NCBI GenBank assembly: GCA_002424525.1 | Contig: DIKJ01000233.1 | Location: 1 to 17,659 of the forward strand | Length of the DNA: 17,659 nt | Source: Bacteroidales bacterium UBA5621 | GTDB taxonomy: Bacteria > Bacteroidota > Bacteroidia > Bacteroidales > VadinHA17 | Reading direction: 5' to 3' | In this document: positions 16,395 to 17,659 of the stretch, piece by piece | Layout of the letters: each line of letters starts with the position of its first letter | Position numbering within the stretch: the stretch's first letter is position 1 | Position numbers and translations under genes: made by a program | The notes under the pieces: model-generated | The model's database searches: none | Seen by the model: the letters and a program-made list of their open reading frames with translations, nothing else | What the model was told of the DNA's origin: nothing

Positions 16395-17651
16395 ATGAAA
16401 GTTTACAAATTCGGAGGCGCGTCGGTCAGAGATGCCTCAGGCATCAGGAACCTTGCTAAGATAGTTACAGGAGAAAAAGAGAACCTGGTTATTGTTGTTT
16501 CAGCATTCGGCAAGACCACAAACGCCCTTGAAAAGGTGCTTAAAGCCTGGCTGGAAGGCGACACTGGTTACAAGGACAATCTGGACAATGTTTACAGCTA
16601 TCATGCATCTGTAGCAGACGACCTTTTCCCTTCGGGAAATTCAGCTAAAGGGATGATCAAAAACTCATTTGCAGAACTCAGGGAGTATCTGGTGTCGGCA
16701 AAAAAATCGGGATACGACCATGACTATGACCAGATAGTTTCCTTTGGCGAAATCTGGTCCACGGTTATTGTGGCTGAATACCTGAAAAAGTCAGGATTAC
16801 CTGTCGAATGGGTGGACATCAGGGAAAACATTATCACCGACGATAATTACAGGGATGCTGAAATCTTATGGAATGAAAGCACGAACAGAATACGGGCTGC
16901 CTTCGATTTCAGCAGGTTCAGGTTCTTTGTAACACAAGGTTTTATAGGAGGGACGGTGGCAGGCCGGACGACCACCCTTGGCAGGGAAGGATCTGACTAC
17001 ACGGCCGCTGTTCTGGCAAATATTCTTGACGCCGAAAGTGTTGTAGTCTGGAAGGACGTTCCCGGAATTCTGAATGCCGATCCCAAATGGATGCCGGATA
17101 CCCGTAAGCTGGATGCAATATCCTATAAGGAAGCAGTGGAAATGACATTCTCAGGTGCAAAGGTGATCCATCCGAAAACAATTAAACCTCTGCATAACAA
17201 GAATATACCACTTTTCGTAAAATCTTTCCTTGATCATAAAGCTGAAGGTACCCTTATAAGCGCCAAGGCTGCCTTTGAAAAGATCATGCCTGTTTTCATC
17301 AGAAAGGAGGATCAGATCCTGATCTCAATACTTCCCAAGGATTTTTCTTTTGCCATGGACGACAATCTGAGTTTTGTCTTTCACAAGTTTATTGTGAACG
17401 GGGTAAAGGTTAACCTTGTTCAGGCAAGCGCAGTAAGTATAAACGTTTGTGCGGACGATGAAAGGCGGAAGGTCGATGCACTTATCACCGATCTTAAGAC
17501 AGATTTTGATGCTCTTTACAACGAGGATGTTGAGATGCTCTCAATCAGGCACTACACCGGGGAAGCTATTGAAAGGATCACTAAAGGCAGGGAAATACTG
17601 CTTGAACAGAAAACCCGGAGTACGGTGCGGTTTGTCGTCAGGAAGAAGTAA
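16395..17651 (+). CDS. Aspartokinase (monofunctional, ACT-domain regulated)
   Basis: Aspartokinase phosphorylates L-aspartate to 4-phospho-aspartate, the entry step to lysine, diaminopimelate, threonine and methionine. The kinase domain begins KVYKFGGASV (residues 2-11), a variant of the usual KFGGTSV seen in Bacteroidota enzymes, and continues with FVTQGFIGG, TTTLGREGSDYTAA (about 191-204), VWKDVPGILNADPK (about 218-231) and FSGAKVIHPKTIKP. From about residue 301 two ACT-type regulatory segments follow (QILISILPKD; KVNLVQASAVSINV), where end-product amino acids usually bind. The reading frame extends upstream to a TTG at 16347, but the ATG at 16395 places KxFGG at the N-terminus and gives the expected 418 aa. 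No homoserine dehydrogenase domain follows, and the stop overlaps the next ATG. Confidence 0.95.
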   Translation: MKVYKFGGASVRDASGIRNLAKIVTGEKENLVIVVSAFGKTTNALEKVLKAWLEGDTGYKDNLDNVYSYHASVADDLFPSGNSAKGMIKNSFAELREYLVSAKKSGYDHDYDQIVSFGEIWSTVIVAEYLKKSGLPVEWVDIRENIITDDNYRDAEILWNESTNRIRAAFDFSRFRFFVTQGFIGGTVAGRTTTLGREGSDYTAAVLANILDAESVVVWKDVPGILNADPKWMPDTRKLDAISYKEAVEMTFSGAKVIHPKTIKPLHNKNIPLFVKSFLDHKAEGTLISAKAAFEKIMPVFIRKEDQILISILPKDFSFAMDDNLSFVFHKFIVNGVKVNLVQASAVSINVCADDERRKVDALITDLKTDFDALYNEDVEMLSIRHYTGEAIERITKGREILLEQKTRSTVRFVVRKK

Positions 17652-17659
17652 TGGCTCAG
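17651..17659 (+). CDS. Possible start of the next gene, cut by window edge
   Basis: The aspartokinase stop TAA overlaps an ATG (TAATG), giving three codons M-A-Q before the window ends. Stop-start overlap of this kind is usual in operons. In Bacteroidota lysA (diaminopimelate decarboxylase) often follows aspartokinase, which makes it the first guess, but three codons cannot identify a gene. Confidence 0.3.

Overview
The window reads as a chromosomal segment of a Bacteroidota bacterium, most likely a Bacteroidales or Marinilabiliales relative. The evidence is the coaX / outer-membrane protein / lptC gene order, the very long FtsX-type permeases ending in an LRYE tail, the sigma-54-type response regulator paired with a PAS histidine kinase, the lack of strong Shine-Dalgarno sites, and promoter-like TTTG-N19/20-TAnnTTT elements. 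I see no rRNA, tRNA, CRISPR array, insertion sequence or phage gene.

Left arm (1-8732, all on the minus strand). In order of transcription: an NtrC-family response regulator, its membrane-bound histidine kinase, mfd (transcription-repair coupling factor), coaX (type III pantothenate kinase), an outer-membrane beta-barrel-like protein, and lptC (cut by the left edge). The genes overlap or are separated by at most 45 bases, so read-through across the whole arm is plausible. mfd-coaX-OMP-lptC is housekeeping; the two-component pair lies upstream of it.

Divergent control region (8733-9002). This 270-base AT-rich gap separates the response regulator from the first permease gene. It holds a good housekeeping-type promoter candidate for the regulator/kinase pair, a degenerate sigma-54-like element facing the permeases, and two palindromic sequences that could be operators.

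Right arm (9003-17659, plus strand). Three tandem genes encode paralogous double-module FtsX/MacB-type permeases of 769, 800 and 789 aa. Each has about eight membrane segments, two large periplasmic domains, two conserved cytoplasmic coupling motifs and the same C-terminal tail. No ABC ATPase is present. An aspartokinase gene follows and its stop codon overlaps the ATG of a further gene that leaves the window.

The most interesting hypothesis is functional. The kinase has two membrane helices joined by only about six residues, so it has no periplasmic sensor of its own, while the divergently encoded permeases carry large periplasmic domains. This resembles, in outline only, the Bce-type modules of Firmicutes, in which an FtsX-family transporter senses a cell-envelope threat for an intramembrane-sensing kinase. 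Here the regulator is of the sigma-54 type and three permeases are stacked without an ATPase.
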